Positions 53,101 through 62,174 of a stretch of DNA of 64,000 nucleotides are shown here, in pieces (position 1 is the stretch's first letter; the number at the start of each line of letters is the position of its first letter). The stretch spans positions 8,555,217-8,619,216 of the forward strand of contig NC_083561.1 in the NCBI RefSeq assembly GCF_019925205.1, read 5' to 3'. The stretch is from Metopolophium dirhodum (lineage: Eukaryota > Arthropoda > Insecta > Hemiptera > Aphididae). The notes beneath the pieces are model-generated. The model was not told the origin of the DNA. It saw only the letters and a list, made by a program, of their open reading frames with translations, and searched no databases. The translations under genes and the position numbers were made by a program.

Positions 53101-53702
53101 AACCGACATGTTATAACCATTTAAAATTCAAAAATGTCTAGTTAATTCACCAACCATTGTTTGAAGTTTCAAATGAAATAATCTTTCAAACGAATTTTAT
53201 ATTATAACCACGGCATACCGCATGCCGTAACTTCTAATAATAATTATAACGATAATAACCACAACGTAACACTACACATTTTTTGTACAGCAATATTGGG
53301 AAAAATGTCGGAACCGATAGTGTCTAAGAACTGGGCCAAATTCACGATGAACGTACAGTCAGTGTACAAGCGCAGCCAAGGGTCAAGACTTCGCAGGGGA
53401 CCTACCACGTTTTGGATACACGACAACGACCTGAAATGCAAGTGTCCCAAGATCAAGCCCGGAAGGTGAATATTTCCGTTACATATAAGTTATACGAATA
53501 GCGCACAACGGTTTGCCGTGATTGCATTCGGTATTAATTTATTTCCCTCTGATATAGGCTTTACTTGATTCTCGGCAAGGAGAACGACGGCGAACGGCGC
53601 GACGGACTGGTGTTGACGCAGAGATCGATAGTGATCGAGTGGCGAGAAGAGTGGCACAACCGCATGCGGCGGTTCCAGAGACGGGCCCAACACTGCGATT
53701 AA
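22962..53702 (+). CDS. Net: netrin, 3' part of gene (six exons, 277 residues)
   Basis: Netrin is a secreted laminin-related guidance molecule of the developing nervous system and other tissues. The visible exons join without a break. Residues 1-63 are EGF module 2, 64-113 are EGF module 3, 114-148 are an acidic linker, and 149-277 are the NTR domain with its six cysteines. The stop is TAA at 53700-53702. Introns are 23,680, 63, 2,988, 3,085 and 92 bp; all are phase 1 except the last, which is phase 2 inside the NTR domain. All junctions are GT/AG. The LamNT domain, EGF module 1 and the usual signal peptide are missing because the gene starts left of the window, so this entry is 5'-partial. 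No frameshift or premature stop was seen, so the gene looks functional. Confidence 0.95.
32080..33110. promoter_or_regulatory. GC-richer intronic island, possible regulatory element
   Basis: This block is strikingly richer in G+C and CpG than the surrounding intron. It includes GCGGGGCGGGCGGCGCG at about 32628-32644, a hairpin with arms TTATCGCG/CGCGATAA at 32807-32827, and inverted TACACG/CGTGTA arms around 32715-32732. Open frames on the minus strand (32607-32843, 32716-33027) overlap in different frames and show no domain. The sequence looks more like a regulatory island than an exon. This is inferred from composition only. Confidence 0.3.
39545..39625 (+). CDS. candidate 81-bp exon in netrin intron
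   Basis: After an acceptor-like TTTTTCTCGTATAG (AG at 39543-39544), an open frame encodes a Gly-rich start followed by GIDLRKPMSGEEFEVVL. A donor-like C|GTAAAT follows 39625. Both edges are phase 1, as for the surrounding netrin module exons, so inclusion would add 27 codons between EGF2 and EGF3 without breaking the frame. GC content is well above the flanks. I do not recognise the peptide. It may equally be an exon of another gene, or a chance reading of a regulatory island. Confidence 0.3.
41400..41587 (+). CDS. candidate terminal exon in netrin intron
   Basis: Following AATTTCCAG (AG at 41398-41399), a frame stays open to a TAG at 41585-41587. Its second half reads FEDAIRLLGTVPTSSPRAPV and then a short tail ending PYFRGL, which looks protein-like. 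The entry phase is 1, compatible with splicing from the netrin EGF2 exon or from 39545-39625. Spliced that way it would end netrin before EGF3 and the NTR domain. The upstream polypyrimidine tract is weak, and a TAATAATAATA run lies within the first half, so support is modest. Confidence 0.22.
42600..43930. other. GC-richer intronic stretch, no gene found
   Basis: This block is less AT-rich than average and contains many CpG dinucleotides. A minus-strand frame at 43504-43773 is basic and Ser/Arg-rich but has no domain signature and no convincing splice sites. A small inverted repeat AGGCAT/ATGCCT flanks CGTCGT near 43878-43896. It may be regulatory. Confidence 0.25.
44104..44138. repeat. (GT)n microsatellite
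   Basis: This is an uninterrupted GT dinucleotide tract of about 28 bp, preceded by two GTGC units. It is an ordinary simple repeat inside the long netrin intron and should be length-polymorphic. Confidence 0.9.
45770..46300. promoter_or_regulatory. possible intronic enhancer upstream of EGF3 exon
   Basis: A less AT-rich stretch lies about 0.5-1 kb before the EGF3 exon. It holds several homeodomain-type TAATTA cores (for example AATAATTAATTTC near 45860 and CAATTAATTATTAA near 45955) and GC-rich pieces (CCGGCGGCGGGC near 45831). There is no coding frame. The regulatory role is inferred only from composition and motif density. Confidence 0.2.
46831..46980 (+). CDS. Net: netrin exon: laminin-type EGF module 3
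   Basis: This 150-bp exon encodes 50 residues, beginning ACNCHPVGASGKTCN and ending QIAPCI. All eight cysteines of a laminin-type EGF module are present. The run TTGQCPCKDGVTGITCDRCA followed by KGYQQSRS is among the most conserved parts of netrins, which fixes the identification. The acceptor is AATTTTTCAG (46829-46830) and the donor is A|GTAAAATG (GT at 46981), phase 1 at both edges. In netrins, EGF module 3 contributes to receptor binding. An ATG at 46767, upstream in the same frame, is intronic and not a start. Confidence 0.97.
47044..47148 (+). CDS. Net: netrin exon: acidic linker between EGF3 and NTR
   Basis: This 105-bp exon is separated from the EGF3 exon by a 63-bp intron (GTAAAATG ... 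TTTTTACAG). It encodes 35 residues: KLPSKIFVNQMSSDARAAEN followed by an acidic run of Glu, Asp, Gly and one Tyr (about 11 acidic residues in 15). Netrins normally have a variable linker here. This one is short, and its acidic half faces the basic NTR domain that follows. Edges are phase 1; the donor is G|GTATTT after 47148. The call rests on perfect phase continuity between two certain netrin exons. Confidence 0.88.
47149..50136. other. Net: netrin intron between linker and NTR exons
   Basis: This 2,988-bp intron runs from GTATTT to TTCGACAG. It includes a minus-strand LINE fragment (48266-48512), a GA-rich tract with GAGAG motifs near 48010-48028, a less AT-rich zone at about 48520-49560, and a long G run near 49475-49495. 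Short open frames at 48684-48938 and 49554-49760 on the minus strand show no domain signal and are treated as chance. Confidence 0.8.
48266..48512 (-). mobile_element. 5'-truncated non-LTR retrotransposon (LINE) fragment
   Basis: Read on the minus strand, the frame gives HTRLTHSHLMKKEDRP, then a Cys-rich stretch (CTCYGDS), then LTVNHILTECRTYDKERRKF and a C-terminal tail ending at 48266. The HTRLTH, CxxxxC and HILxEC series is characteristic of the end of ORF2 (RNase H to C-terminus) in Jockey/R1-type elements. The next codon before HTRLTH is TGA, and homology is lost beyond about 48512, as in a dead-on-arrival 5'-truncated copy. A poly-A run of 12 bases (minus-strand T) inside the zinc-knuckle-like part may have shifted the original sequence. 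The T-rich tract near 48091-48105 could mark the 3' tail. This copy is inactive. Confidence 0.8.
50137..50205 (+). CDS. Net: netrin exon: start of NTR domain
   Basis: This 69-bp exon encodes 23 residues, beginning DQCGKCRSGTRRLNLNKYC and ending RRDY. It carries the first three of the six NTR cysteines. The pattern (acidic-x-C-x-x-C, basic stretch, K-Y-C-+-+-D-Y) matches the beginning of the netrin C-terminal domain. The acceptor is TTCGACAG and the donor is G|GTACGT, phase 1 on both sides. The exon is too short to be found as an open frame; it is recognised by family pattern and phase. The NTR domain is basic and, in netrins, is linked to binding heparan sulfate and the extracellular matrix. 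Confidence 0.95.
50206..53290. other. Net: netrin intron inside the NTR domain
   Basis: This 3,085-bp AT-rich intron runs from GTACGT to TTTTTTGTACAG. It contains a nested inverted repeat at 51865-51983 and small hairpins near 50965-51020. Open frames at 50315-50497 and 52452-52643 have no recognisable content. Nothing else is seen. Confidence 0.8.
51865..51983. repeat. nested inverted repeat, MITE-like (about 119 bp)
   Basis: Outer arms ATAAATATTTAAAGTTTAG (near 51866) and CTAAATTTTAAATATTTAT (near 51965) are inverted with one mismatch. Inner arms with CGGAGT...TAGTACAG on the left and CTGTACTCCG on the right are also inverted. The GC-rich centre stands out from the flanks. It is a plausible tiny fold-back transposon, but no target duplication was identified. 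Confidence 0.5.
53291..53465 (+). CDS. Net: netrin exon: central NTR domain
   Basis: This 175-bp exon encodes AILGKMSEPIVSKNWAKFTM, then NVQSVYKRSQGSRLRRG, then PTTFWIHDNDLKCKCPKIKP and a split Arg codon after Gly. The WAKFT..VQSVYK strand, the basic RLRRG turn, and the C-x-C-P-K-I-K-P motif with NTR cysteines 4 and 5 are hallmarks of the netrin C-terminal domain. The acceptor is TTTGTACAG (AG at 53289-53290) and the donor is AG|GTGAAT (GT at 53466), entering in phase 1 and leaving in phase 2. The Lys/Arg-rich surface fits glycosaminoglycan binding, as known for the family. Confidence 0.96.
53558..53702 (+). CDS. Net: netrin exon: end of NTR domain and stop
   Basis: This exon follows a 92-bp intron (GTGAAT ... 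GATATAG). It completes the Arg codon and encodes LYLILGKENDGERRDGLVLT, then QRSIVIEWREEWHNRMRRFQ, and ends RRAQHCD with TAA at 53700-53702. The YL.LG motif, the W-R-x-x-W pair and the basic R-R-F-Q-R-R before the last cysteine match netrin carboxy-termini; that cysteine is the sixth of the NTR set. The tail after the last Cys is only one residue, shorter than the Lys-rich tails of many netrins. Minus-strand open frames over the last two exons (53244-53456, 53490-53693) are shadows. Confidence 0.96.
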
Positions 53703-54878
53703 TAAAAAAAAAGGAAAAACGTCATTAAAAATTACAATATAATATACCCTCAGCGAGAAATCACCTTTAAGATATATATATATATATCACCCATAGAACC
53801 ACCAACATCCCCCCCACCACCATCACCACCACTGCGCCAACTTTCTTGTTCCCTGCAGGCTCCTATATAATAATAATATATACGATACGAGTCTTCCCTT
53901 ATTATATGGTTTTTTCGTCCTTATTATAATATTAGGTAGGTAGGTACGTAGGTAGGATACTCTTCATCCGTAATATATTATTATTATTATAATATATACA
54001 GCCGAACACGAATATTTATTATTTCTATATAGACGTTAATCGTTTTAATTCGTCGACGTGCGGTGTAATGTTATGTGTGTGCGTGTATATTGTGTGAGTA
54101 TTATATAGAAAGAACGCACGGCGTAACCGGTAGTAGACACATATTATACTATGGCCACTTATCTCTCCTCCATTCTCAATATTTAATGTTAAGCATTAAA
54201 ATAATTCACAATATTACCGATACTAATATCATGTACCTTCGTGTATTTTGTAACTCTTAAGTCATTAGGTTAGCGTCGAGTACGTTTTTCGTTCATTCGT
54301 ATGAATACAATAATAATAATTATAATTGAACATTTTTATTAAATACCTATTATATGGCTATATATAAATGATTTAATAAAATATGTTATAATAAATACTT
54401 TTAGCGCGTTCGCATACAAATTTATAAGCATAATATTATAGCAATAATAAACAATTCCATTATATTATTATTATTAATATTACTATACTATAGTATTTTA
54501 TAAATTATTTAATGATATTAATTATTATCTACAACCAAGTGTTCTAGAATGGATCAACTAGCCCTTTTCCTCTTGTGTACAATGCATGTAGGCACGCTGC
54601 TATGGTACCTATATTAAGTAACCATCACATTGGAATAGGATGAGTCTCATCCACGAATCGTTCAGTGCAGAAGTGTCGCTTTTAGTCGGCTCCCGCCCAT
54701 CTACTATTGCATAGTTAACTGATAAATATCGAAATCAAAAAATCTTTAGTCATCTCATTAGAGTTTTTGGTGTTAAAATTTATATAGTATATACAATATA
54801 TATATAATACGTGTATGCCATAATATTATCATATAATATATTAATATACTACATTATATTCAATCCTTATTATCATTA

Positions 54879-54939
<61 letters not shown>

Positions 54940-55752
54940 GTTATAGACTATAATCAATCCGTAATATAAGTAGTAATTAGTATCTTATACAGCATCGGTA
55001 ATTCCTATTAATTTATGTTTTAAGGTACCTTGGTTTTCAATTTTTATATATATATACGCTTATTTTTTTTTCTTTATTGCGTGTTTGATACTTGTAAAGT
55101 GTACGATTATTTTATTTTTGTTTAATTTTTATTTATAAATGAAAAACGTTTTTATTTAACATATTTTATTTTATATTTTTTAAACAATTATCTACTTACC
55201 CTACCTTACAAAAAAAAACCATAATGTAAATATGATTATTATGAAAATTTAATTATTTAATAATAATAATTTTTGCAGGAAAAAGAAACAAATTGTATTA
55301 ATACACTTTTTTTATATATTATTATATTTGTTATTTAATTTTGTGTTATGTACATTTTAATCATCTTCCCCACCACTCTAATTTATTTGTAAAATTTCAC
55401 TGTAGAATGATGTATAATCTTTTTTTTTTTATCCAGATAATAAAAGTTTTTTGTGGTTACTACAGTTTTCACAACATTTCCTATCATTATTTTATGTTAT
55501 TATTGTATTTTAATGTAATACAACCACCAAAAAAAAAAACATTTTATAAATTGCAATAGTTGGAAGAAAAAAAACAATGCATCTTAATTCTTAATTATGT
55601 TTTATAAAGTAGTCCAGAGTATAGTGATAAATCTGTGAATTTACACTTTCTCCAGCATCTCAGGATATGTTGACAATGCGGGGTGCATGGGTATACTTAT
55701 AGGTATAGGTGCGTTCAAACGATCGATCAAGGTTATCTATTCATATAACCGC
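53703..55752. other. netrin 3' UTR and downstream DNA
   Basis: This stretch begins directly after the stop codon. It holds an AT dinucleotide run near 53773-53788, a CCACC-rich patch near 53808-53835, several AATAAA hexamers (for example near 54376 and 54390), and a long (TTA)n tract at about 54880-54938. The poly(A) site cannot be chosen by eye. A less AT-rich block at about 54541-54715 has no open frame and is unidentified. Open frames at 54075-54260 and 55341-55559 look like chance. Confidence 0.5.
54880..54938. repeat. (TTA)n microsatellite
   Basis: This is about 19 perfect tandem TTA units downstream of the netrin stop. It may lie in the 3' UTR or just beyond. A shorter tract of the same trinucleotide lies near 39500-39520. 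Confidence 0.9.
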
Positions 55753-56153
55753 TTAAGATAACGTTACACCGGCATGTGTGGTCGCCATCTAACTAACTTC
55801 CAACAATAAATTTTACGATCAGAACAATCCATTTTACACTTTTGTTTTTAAAATTTAAATGTAGGAATATTATTAAGGCTCTACGAAAGTTTTTTTGTTA
55901 TTTAAATGTTTGATACAAGTTATTAGCATTTTAAAATTTTAATAAAATTCTTATAGCTTACTCGAGAAAAAGGCCCTAAATAATTATTTGACCTTCAAAT
56001 TGGTATAATAATTAGGAAGTCAATTCACTATAATATTAAAGCCATAAAATGGATTATTCTGAACTTAAAATTTGTCATGTTACCTATTTCGGTACGTTAA
56101 CGTTAACTAATTAGTTAGACGAAGACGACACGTGTGGTCCGACATCCTCTTAA
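55753..56153. mobile_element. TTAA-flanked MITE (about 400 bp)
   Basis: TTAA lies at 55753-55756 and 56150-56153. The left terminus continues AAGATAACGTTACACCGGCA and then a stretch including TGTGTGGTCGCCATCTAACT. The reverse complement of the right terminus reads AAGAGGATGTCGGACCACAC and then GTGTCGTCTTCGTCTAACTA. The arms are imperfect but clearly inverted around the shared TCTAACTAA. The right end (GACATCCTCTTAA) is the same terminal type as in the element at 14675-15120, so the two belong to one broad family. There is no coding sequence. Confidence 0.6.
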
Positions 56154-57963
56154 AAATTTATTTATAAAAATAAATATATACTTTATAATAAACAATTTAA
56201 AACTATAATATGCTAATTATGCCTTTAGTTTTCACCACCCCCATTGTCATTAAAATGTGTAAATGTATTATTTATTTACGAAAACTGTATAAACTTGGAA
56301 TCCATAATTCTGGCTACGCCACTGCATACTCAAGTTTTAGAGGCACTCAAGCCGTTAATGAGAGGTGACCAAAGCCAGAATCACTATGGCACTTCAATAG
56401 AGTAGAAAAGCACTATGATAATTTGGCTAAGTCCAAGTAAACCAGCATGATGAACGAGCATCGAACGTATTAAATATACTTCATTTACAAAATTAATTTC
56501 AAAGTTCTATTTACAAACTATAAAGAATGGAATCCCCGTCGTGTCCGCCCGTCTTTAGAATCTGTTACCATCATGGTTACCAAAATCAATATTGATAAAT
56601 CGATTAAGTATATTAATTGATTTCTCACATACATTTGGTACTGGCGTACCTACTATATTATTATTTGATTATTCGATAATATTCAATAGGTAAAGCCATA
56701 ATCGAGCATTAAGTATTGCAGTTTCCTGTTGGTAAATATTTTTTATTTTTACCAGTCATGACTACTGTAATTTAATATTATATATTATAGAAAGATCATA
56801 AACACACATCTTAATTACCTACAATTTTTATGTAATTATACGATATTTCCATTCATAGGTAACATATAAATAAAGAAACCTAAAAATCTAACCCAATCGA
56901 AGAATGCGATGATCTTACGGTGTCGTAGATAGACTACCAAATGTTATAGTTCTAAATGTATCAAATATGATCAAAGCATTATGTTATTGTTCTGTGGTTA
57001 TGTAGTCAGGGGCTGAGAAGGGTCTTGAACGTACTCCCAACTCCCTAAAAATATGGGTTGGGTGCATTTTTGTAAAATAAATTGTAAAATAATAATATAA
57101 ATAAAAAAATTGAACAATATACGTCAACTGTCAACACAATAGATTCTGTTTATGTCTATGATCAACACTTAAGTTTGTGGCCTACCTGACTATGATAATA
57201 TATTAATATTATTATACTGATGGAATATTATAGACCTTGTTTATTACTTATAAGTTGTAAATACAGTGTAAGACGTAGGTGCAGTAATTATTACAGAGGG
57301 AATGTAGGTACTTAATTAAAAATAGCTTTTAGTTATTTACCATATCATTTACAAATAGTCAATTTTGTAATTATTACTTTTGGACATTTTAAGATCAATT
57401 ATTATTGTTATAAAATCTATAATATTTTGATCTATTTTTAATTTTTAATACAGGCACTCGCAGTTTGGATAATACTTACAAGAATAATGATTTTAGTTAT
57501 TTTGTAATTATTCAAAAATATTATTCTCTGGGACTTGAAACATTTAAGTAAGTATAGGTATAACTAAAGTATATTTCATTATAACATACAATGACATTTT
57601 AAAAATACTTAGATACATTTTCAGCTATTGCGTAATTTAACCCGTACATTAGTCTACAACTCCAATTTTCATTCTAATCGATTACTTACCTTTCATTTGA
57701 GTTTTTAATAAGTTTTTGCTCTTGCACATTTTTGATTTGTCTCATAGGTACTTATAAGAATTTCGAGGAATCATATAGCAATACAAATATATAAAATAAT
57801 ATACATACCTACTAAATAATATATATAGGCTGACCTGCAGTGACCAACCAGAATCGTTTTTCATATATACCTACCTACAACCTACGTACATTGAACATTG
57901 AATTCAAATTTTACACATCCATTTCCAGTGCCTTCTTCATTGATGAGGAATACTCGCAAGTCG
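56154..57963. other. intergenic DNA with a solo transposon end
   Basis: No gene was found. CTGGCTACGCCACTG at 56310-56324 is a typical transposon terminal motif without a visible partner. A less AT-rich block follows (about 56325-56480). The remainder is ordinary AT-rich DNA. Confidence 0.5.
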
Positions 57964-58124
57964 CAGTGTCGTACTCAGTTTTTTTGAAAGGGGGTAATGA
58001 TTTCTCGATTACGTTATATACCAGTATACTTTTATTGCTTTATCATATATTTTATACGACAATAATAAGCCAAAGGGGGGGGGGATATGATAAACTTTCG
58101 CCTCCCCCGTGAATACGCCCCTGC
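57964..58124. mobile_element. short MITE-like element (about 160 bp)
   Basis: The left end CAGTGTCGTACTCAG and the reverse complement of the right end (CAGGGGCGTATTCAC) are imperfect terminal inverted repeats. Just inside are G-runs in opposite contexts: GAAAGGGGG on the left, and CCTCCCCCGTG on the right next to a run of ten G. No matching target duplication was found, so the left boundary may be wrong. The open frame 57840-58112 across it is not considered a gene. Confidence 0.45.
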
Positions 58125-58692
58125 AGAACACTCGACACTTACTGTACATCAAAGCGATTACATGCTTTCCTAAATGTGGGGGCCTTTAAAATATAGCTTC
58201 CTAGGTGGTCAGATTTAATAATGTCTGCAGTCTGCATTCCCAATATCAATTTTCTCAATCCGTCACGCTGCATATTGTTACATAATTTATTATCTATAGG
58301 CCATAGTACCTACTATTACCTACTTCAAATTCATATGAATATAGTAAAAATTATTGTCTTTCCTTAGAATTCGATTATTTTAATTTTTAAGAACTCTGTT
58401 CATATATTATGTATGAGCAATGATATTTTTAATGTTTAACACATGTTTTTTTTTAGATACATACCTACAGACATAAATTTATATAGGTGTTAGTTAAGTA
58501 AATCTCCATGTACCTGTTTGTTAAATACATTAATTTTAACTATTTTATTGCCATAAGCTAAAGAGATTACTATAATAATAAATATTACACCGTTTTTTAA
58601 ATAAAACATGTATTTTACGGACATTATCAGTTTCCAATTAGTTTAGTTTTTCTTTCTATGCATGTCAATAAAAATGTATTTTTTGGTTAAAA

Positions 58693-61600
58693 AAGCTTAA
58701 ACAGAAAATACTATGCATAATACTTAGTTCACTAAAGAATGGTTAGACAGAAGCCACCGGCAGTTTATCAATATTTAAAATCGACACAAAAAAATATTTA
58801 AGTTAATATAATGAAAAAAATGTTGGAAGGAGTCCGCTGGCGGCCGCAGGCAAATGCATTTTAGAAAGTAAAAAAATGTAAATAAATTATTTTGTGTGAA
58901 TACACATTACAAAGTTCAAACTAAAATGTCCAGAATCTTAAACAGAAAAAACTAATGGAAATATTTGGTTTATCAATAAAGTATTATTCATAGGGTACCA
59001 AGTTATCAATGTTAAAAAGTCTATACAAAAAATTCAACTAGAGTTAAATAACTAAAAAAAAAATTGAAGGAAGAAGTTGGCACCTGCAGGCAAATGCATT
59101 ATAGAAAACAAAAAAAAATCTAAATAAATTATTTTGTGTGAATACACATTACAAAGTTCAAACTAAAATGACCAGAATCTGAAACAGAAAAAACTAATAG
59201 AAATATTTAGTTCATTAAAGATAAGGATTATTCAAAGGTACCAGATTGTCAATGTTTAAAAAATTTGGCTAGAGGTTAAATCATAAAAAAAAATTGAAGG
59301 AGGGTGTTGGCGCCCGCAGGCAAATGCATTTTAGAAAACAAAAAGAAATTTAAATAAATTATTTTGTGTGAATACACATTACAAAGTTCAAACTAAAATG
59401 TCCAGAATTTAAAACAGAAAATTGAATAGAAATATTTAGTTTATCAATAAAGTATTATTCATAGGACACCAAGTTATCAATGTTAAAAAGTCTATACAAA
59501 AAATTCAACTAGAGTTACATAACTAAAAAAAAAATTAAAGGAGGGTGTTGGCGCCTGCAGCCAAATGCATTTTATGAAACCAAAAAAAAATTTTGAATCA
59601 ATTTAACTGTATAATTACACATTACAAAGTACAAACTAAATTGCCCAGAATATTAAACAAAAAAAACTATTTAAAATATTCAGTTCATTAAAGAATTATT
59701 ATTCATAGGGCAACAAGTTATCAATTTTCAAGTCAATACAAAATATACAAGTAGAGTTACATAACAAAAAAAAAAAAAATTGAAATAGGGTGTTAGCGCC
59801 CGCAGGCAAATGCATTTTAGAAAACAAAAAAAAAAATTGGAAACAATTTACCTTAGCAATACACATAACAAAGTACAAACTAAAATGCCCAGAATCTTAA
59901 ACAAAAAAAACTATTTAAAATATTTAGTTCATTAAAGTTAAGGATTATTCAAAGGTACCAGATTGTCAATGTTTAAAAAATTTGGCTAGAGGTTAAATCA
60001 TAAAAAAAAAAATTGAAGGAGGGTGTTGGCGCCCGCAGGCAAAAGGATTTTAGAAAACAAAAAAATAAATTTGGAAAAATTTTATGTAGGAATACACATT
60101 ACAAATTTCAAACGAAAATGCCCAGAATCTTAAACAGAAAAAACTATTTAAAATATTTAGTTCATTAAAGAATGATTATTTACAGGACACCAAGTTATCA
60201 ATTTTCACGTCAATACAAAATATTCAATTAATGTTACATTACAAAAATAAAAACTGAAGGAGGGTGTTGGCGCCGGCTTGTCAGTGTTAAAAAAATCTGT
60301 ATAGAAAGATCTAGATAGGAATTAAATAACAGAAATAATTCTCTGAAGACTTACAAATTTGAAAATATTCATATTAAAAATCAATTGAATTAAATTTATG
60401 AAAAAAAATTAAAGAATGATTATGCATAGGGCACCATGTTATCAATTATTAATTAAAATATTCAACTAGTTATATTACTAAAAAAAAAAATTATTAAAGG
60501 AGGGTATTGGCGCCCGCAGGCAAATGCATTTTAGAAAACAAAAAAAAAAAATGGAAAAAACTGTACAGATGAAAAATACATTTCAAAGTTCAAACTAAAA
60601 TGCCCAGAACATTAAACAGAAAAAACTTTTTAAAATATTTATTTCATTAAACAAGGATCATTCAAAGGGTACCAAATTGTCAATGTTTATAAAATTTGGC
60701 TAGAGGTTAAATCATAAAAAAAAAATTGAAGGAGGGTGTTGACGCCCGCAGGCAAATGCATTTTAGAAAACAAAAAAAAAATGGGAAAAATTGTACAGAT
60801 GAAAAATACATTTCAAAGTTCAAACTAAAATGCCCAGAACATTAAACAGAAAAAACTATTTAAAATATTTATTTCATTAAACAAGGCTCATTCAAAGGGT
60901 ACCAGATTGTCAATGTTTATAAAATTTGGCTAGAGGTTAAATCATAAAAAAAAAATTGAAGGAGGGTGTTGGCGCCCGCAGGCAAATGCATTTTAGAAAA
61001 CAAAAAAAAATTTTAAAAAAATTTAAATGTAGGAATACACATTACAAAGTACAAACTAAAATTCCCAGAATCTTAAACAGAAAATACTATTCAAAATATT
61101 TAGTTCATTAAAGAATGATTATGCATAGGGCACCATGTTATCAATTATTAATTAAAATATTCAACTAGTTATATTACTAAAAAAAAAAATTATTGAAGGA
61201 GGGTATTGGCGCCCGCAGGCAAATGCATTTTAGAAAACAAAAAAAAAAAATGGAAAAAATTGTACAGATGAAAAATACATTTCAAAGTTCAAACTAAAAT
61301 GCCCAGAACATTAAACAGAAAAAACTATTTAAAATATTTATTTCATTAAACAAGGATCATTCAAAGGGTACCAGATTGTCAATGTTTATAAAATTTGGCT
61401 AGAGGTTAAATCATAAAAAAAAAATTGAAGGAGGGTGTTGGCGCCCGCAGGCAAATGCATTTTAGAAAACAAAAAAAAAATGAAAAAAATTTACCTTAAG
61501 AATACACATTATTACAAAGTACAAACTAAAATGCCCAGAATCTTAAACAAAAAAAACTATTTAAAATATTTATTTCATTAAACAAGGAGGATCATTCAAA

Positions 61601-62174
61601 GGGTACCAGATTGTCAATGTTTATAAAATTTGGCTAGAGGTTAAATCATAAAAAAAAAATTGAAGGAGGGTGTTGGCGCCCGCAGGCAAATGCATTTTAG
61701 AAAACAAAAAAAAAATGAAAACAATTTACCTTAAGAATACACATTATTACAAAGTACAAACTAAAATGCCCAGAATCTTAAACAAAAAAAACTATTTAAT
61801 ATATTTAGTTCATTAAAGGTAATGATTTTTCAAGGGGGCCAGATTATCAATGTTTAAAAAATTTGGCTAGAGGTTAAAACATAAAAAAAAAATTGAAGGA
61901 GGGTGTTGGCGCCCGCAGGCAAATGCATTTTAGAAAACAAAAAAAAATTTAAAAAAAACTTTATTGTAGGAATACACATTACAAAGTATAAACTAAAATG
62001 CCCAGAATCTTAAACAAAAAAAACTATTTAAAATATTTATTTCATTAAACAAGGATCATTCAAAGGGTACCAGATTGCCAATGTTTAAAATATTTGGCTA
62101 GAGTTAAAATCATAAAAAAAAAAATTGAAAGAGGGTATTTGCGTCCGCAGGCAAATGCATTTTAGAAAACAGTG
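58693..62174 (+). repeat. tandem satellite array, about 235-bp monomer, about 15 copies
   Basis: The box CAAATGCATT recurs at 58851, 59091, 59321, 59562, 59807, 60521, 60753, 60983, 61220, 61452, 61687, 61920 and 62152. Variant copies lie at about 60040 (CAAAAGGATT) and about 60274 (truncated). Spacing is 230-247 bp, so the monomer is about 235 bp. Each unit has an A-rich tract, a GC-rich box (GGAGGGTGTTGGCGCC followed by CGCAGGCAAATGCATTTTAG), another A-run, then TACACATTACAAAGTACAAA, CTAAAATGCCCAGAATCTTA and a TTAGTTCATTAAAG segment. The array starts gradually near 58693 and stops abruptly after 62174. No protein is encoded. Confidence 0.95.

Noticed and set aside
53244..53693. Minus-strand frames over the last netrin exons
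   Set aside because: They are antisense shadows of certain netrin exons.
59301..59331. Satellite box resembling the start of a retroviral tRNA-Lys primer-binding site (TGGCGCCCG)
   Set aside because: Only nine bases match, it repeats every 235 bp, and there are no LTRs or gag/pol frames.
58693..62174. CRISPR-like array because of regular repeats
   Set aside because: Repeats are about 235 bp with divergent spacers being part of the monomer; the genome is eukaryotic.
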